Position numbers and translations under genes: made by a program. A DNA stretch of 5,976 nucleotides, from assembly GCF_036516095.1 (NCBI RefSeq), contig NZ_DATBUM010000099.1, forward strand, positions 1 through 5,976, written 5' to 3'. The notes beneath the pieces are model-generated. The model had not been told where the DNA came from, ran no database searches, and saw only the letters and a program-made list of their open reading frames with translations. The stretch comes from Fusobacterium_C sp036516095 (GTDB lineage: Bacteria; Fusobacteriota; Fusobacteriia; Fusobacteriales; Fusobacteriaceae). How positions within the stretch are numbered: the first letter of the stretch is position 1; every line of letters starts with the position of its first letter. Below are positions 5,342-5,976 of this stretch, piece by piece.

Positions 5342-5976
5342 AGGTACTTTCCAGCTATGGAGAAGAAAAACTAAAAAATTTGAAACCTTTTGTTCCGGGA
5401 GAAGAGAAGGCCTTGGAACAAAATTTCGAAGAAATACAACAGTTTATCAATTTTTCCGAAGAAACAGATCGGAAAAGTTTTTTGTTGACTTTGGAAGCTT
5501 GTATTCATAGAATGAAAAATATTAAGAAGTTAATTCAAATGGTAGAAAATGGGAATATTTTGGATGAGGTGGAATTGTTTGAGGTAAAAGTACAGGCAAT
5601 TTATATGGAAAAGCTTCAGGAATGTTTACAAGAACTGCCTGCTGAATTACAAGTTTTTTCTTTACAACCTCTAAATAAAATTTTAGAGGCTTTGGATCCT
5701 CAATCAGACCGGAATCCTACTTTTTATTTATATGAAAGTTATTCAAGGCAGTTGACGGCATTGCGAGAACAAAGAAAAAAAGTAGAAAAACAAATTTATG
5801 CTACAAGAGATTATGACACCATAGTCAAACTGAAAGAGGAAAGACTTACTTTTCTGGTAGACGAGGAAAAAGAAGAATATCGTATCCGTACAAAACTGAG
5901 TCAAGTGATAGGAGAAGAAGCGGAAATATATTTAGAAAATATAGAAAAGATAGGGAATTTAGATTTTTTAATGGCG
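5278..5976 (+). CDS. kamC: MutS2-like ATPase, probable reactivase subunit KamC (5' part)
   Basis: An uninterrupted frame of 233 codons runs from ATG 5278 off the right edge. The start RIGFNRLLSRVEVLSSYGEE (11-30) followed by KLKNLKPF resembles the N-terminus of MutS2 proteins, which carry the MutS core helices without the mismatch-reading domain. LDPQSDRNPTFYLYESYS (139-156) and the following charged helix match the MutS clamp segment that begins with a conserved leucine-aspartate. The rest is helical and rich in Glu and Lys, suggesting coiled coil. The Walker A ATPase domain should lie just downstream, outside the window. Automated annotation may call such genes DNA mismatch repair protein MutS. 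The overlap with kamB and the lysine operon setting instead favour an ATPase that services the cobalamin aminomutase KamDE. That role is inferred. Confidence 0.78.
   Translation, partial: MRFIDERSIERIGFNRLLSRVEVLSSYGEEKLKNLKPFVPGEEKALEQNFEEIQQFINFSEETDRKSFLLTLEACIHRMKNIKKLIQMVENGNILDEVELFEVKVQAIYMEKLQECLQELPAELQVFSLQPLNKILEALDPQSDRNPTFYLYESYSRQLTALREQRKKVEKQIYATRDYDTIVKLKEERLTFLVDEEKEEYRIRTKLSQVIGEEAEIYLENIEKIGNLDFLMA

Noticed and set aside
5278..5976. Genuine DNA mismatch repair gene mutS or mutS2
   Set aside because: The fold resemblance is real, but the overlap with kamB and the lysine-fermentation setting make a dedicated metabolic role more likely. The ATPase and any C-terminal nuclease domain are outside the window, so this is not fully excluded.
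1..5976. CRISPR array, tRNA, rRNA, insertion sequence or phage attachment site
   Set aside because: No regularly spaced direct repeats, no tRNA cloverleaf, and no transposase or integrase was seen on either strand.

Overview
The window is AT-rich and carries most of a lysine-fermentation operon. Gene content, gene order and protein sequences match the kal-kce-kdd-kamA cluster of Fusobacterium, so a member of the Fusobacteriota is the likely source. The species cannot be fixed from the sequence. Every supported gene is on the + strand.

Layout. Positions 1-67 hold the 3' end of an unidentified CDS whose C-terminus is aromatic, as in outer-membrane beta-barrel proteins. Positions 68-616 hold no gene but are full of signals. 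There is a 33-bp-arm inverted repeat (147-219), a near-consensus housekeeping promoter (TTGACA, 17 bp, TATACT; 227-255), and a five-helix RNA (307-479) that reads as a lysine riboswitch. A U-tract hairpin (469-502) shares its 5' arm with the 3' strand of riboswitch helix P1. Then come kal (617-1000), kce (1035-1850), kdd (1875-2912), kamA (2975-4234), a P-loop gene here called kamB (4259-5341), and the start of a MutS2-like gene here called kamC (5278 to the window edge). Gaps are 24-62 nt, and the last two genes overlap by 64 nt, so this looks like one transcription unit.

How the genes work together. KamA turns L-lysine into L-beta-lysine. An adenosylcobalamin-dependent 5,6-aminomutase (KamDE, expected downstream, not in the window) makes 3,5-diaminohexanoate. 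Kdd oxidises this to 5-amino-3-oxohexanoate. Kce cleaves that with acetyl-CoA to acetoacetate and 3-aminobutyryl-CoA, and Kal removes ammonia to give crotonyl-CoA, which feeds butyrate formation. KamB and KamC are probably an ATP-dependent reactivation pair for the B12 aminomutase. The genes run roughly opposite to pathway order.

Main points for a second look: (1) a lysine riboswitch in front of a lysine-degrading operon whose geometry predicts that lysine switches the operon ON; (2) a KamA that lacks the cysteines forming the zinc site in the clostridial enzyme; (3) the BioD-like P-loop protein and MutS-like ATPase as a candidate B12-enzyme repair system; (4) the long hairpin upstream of the promoter.
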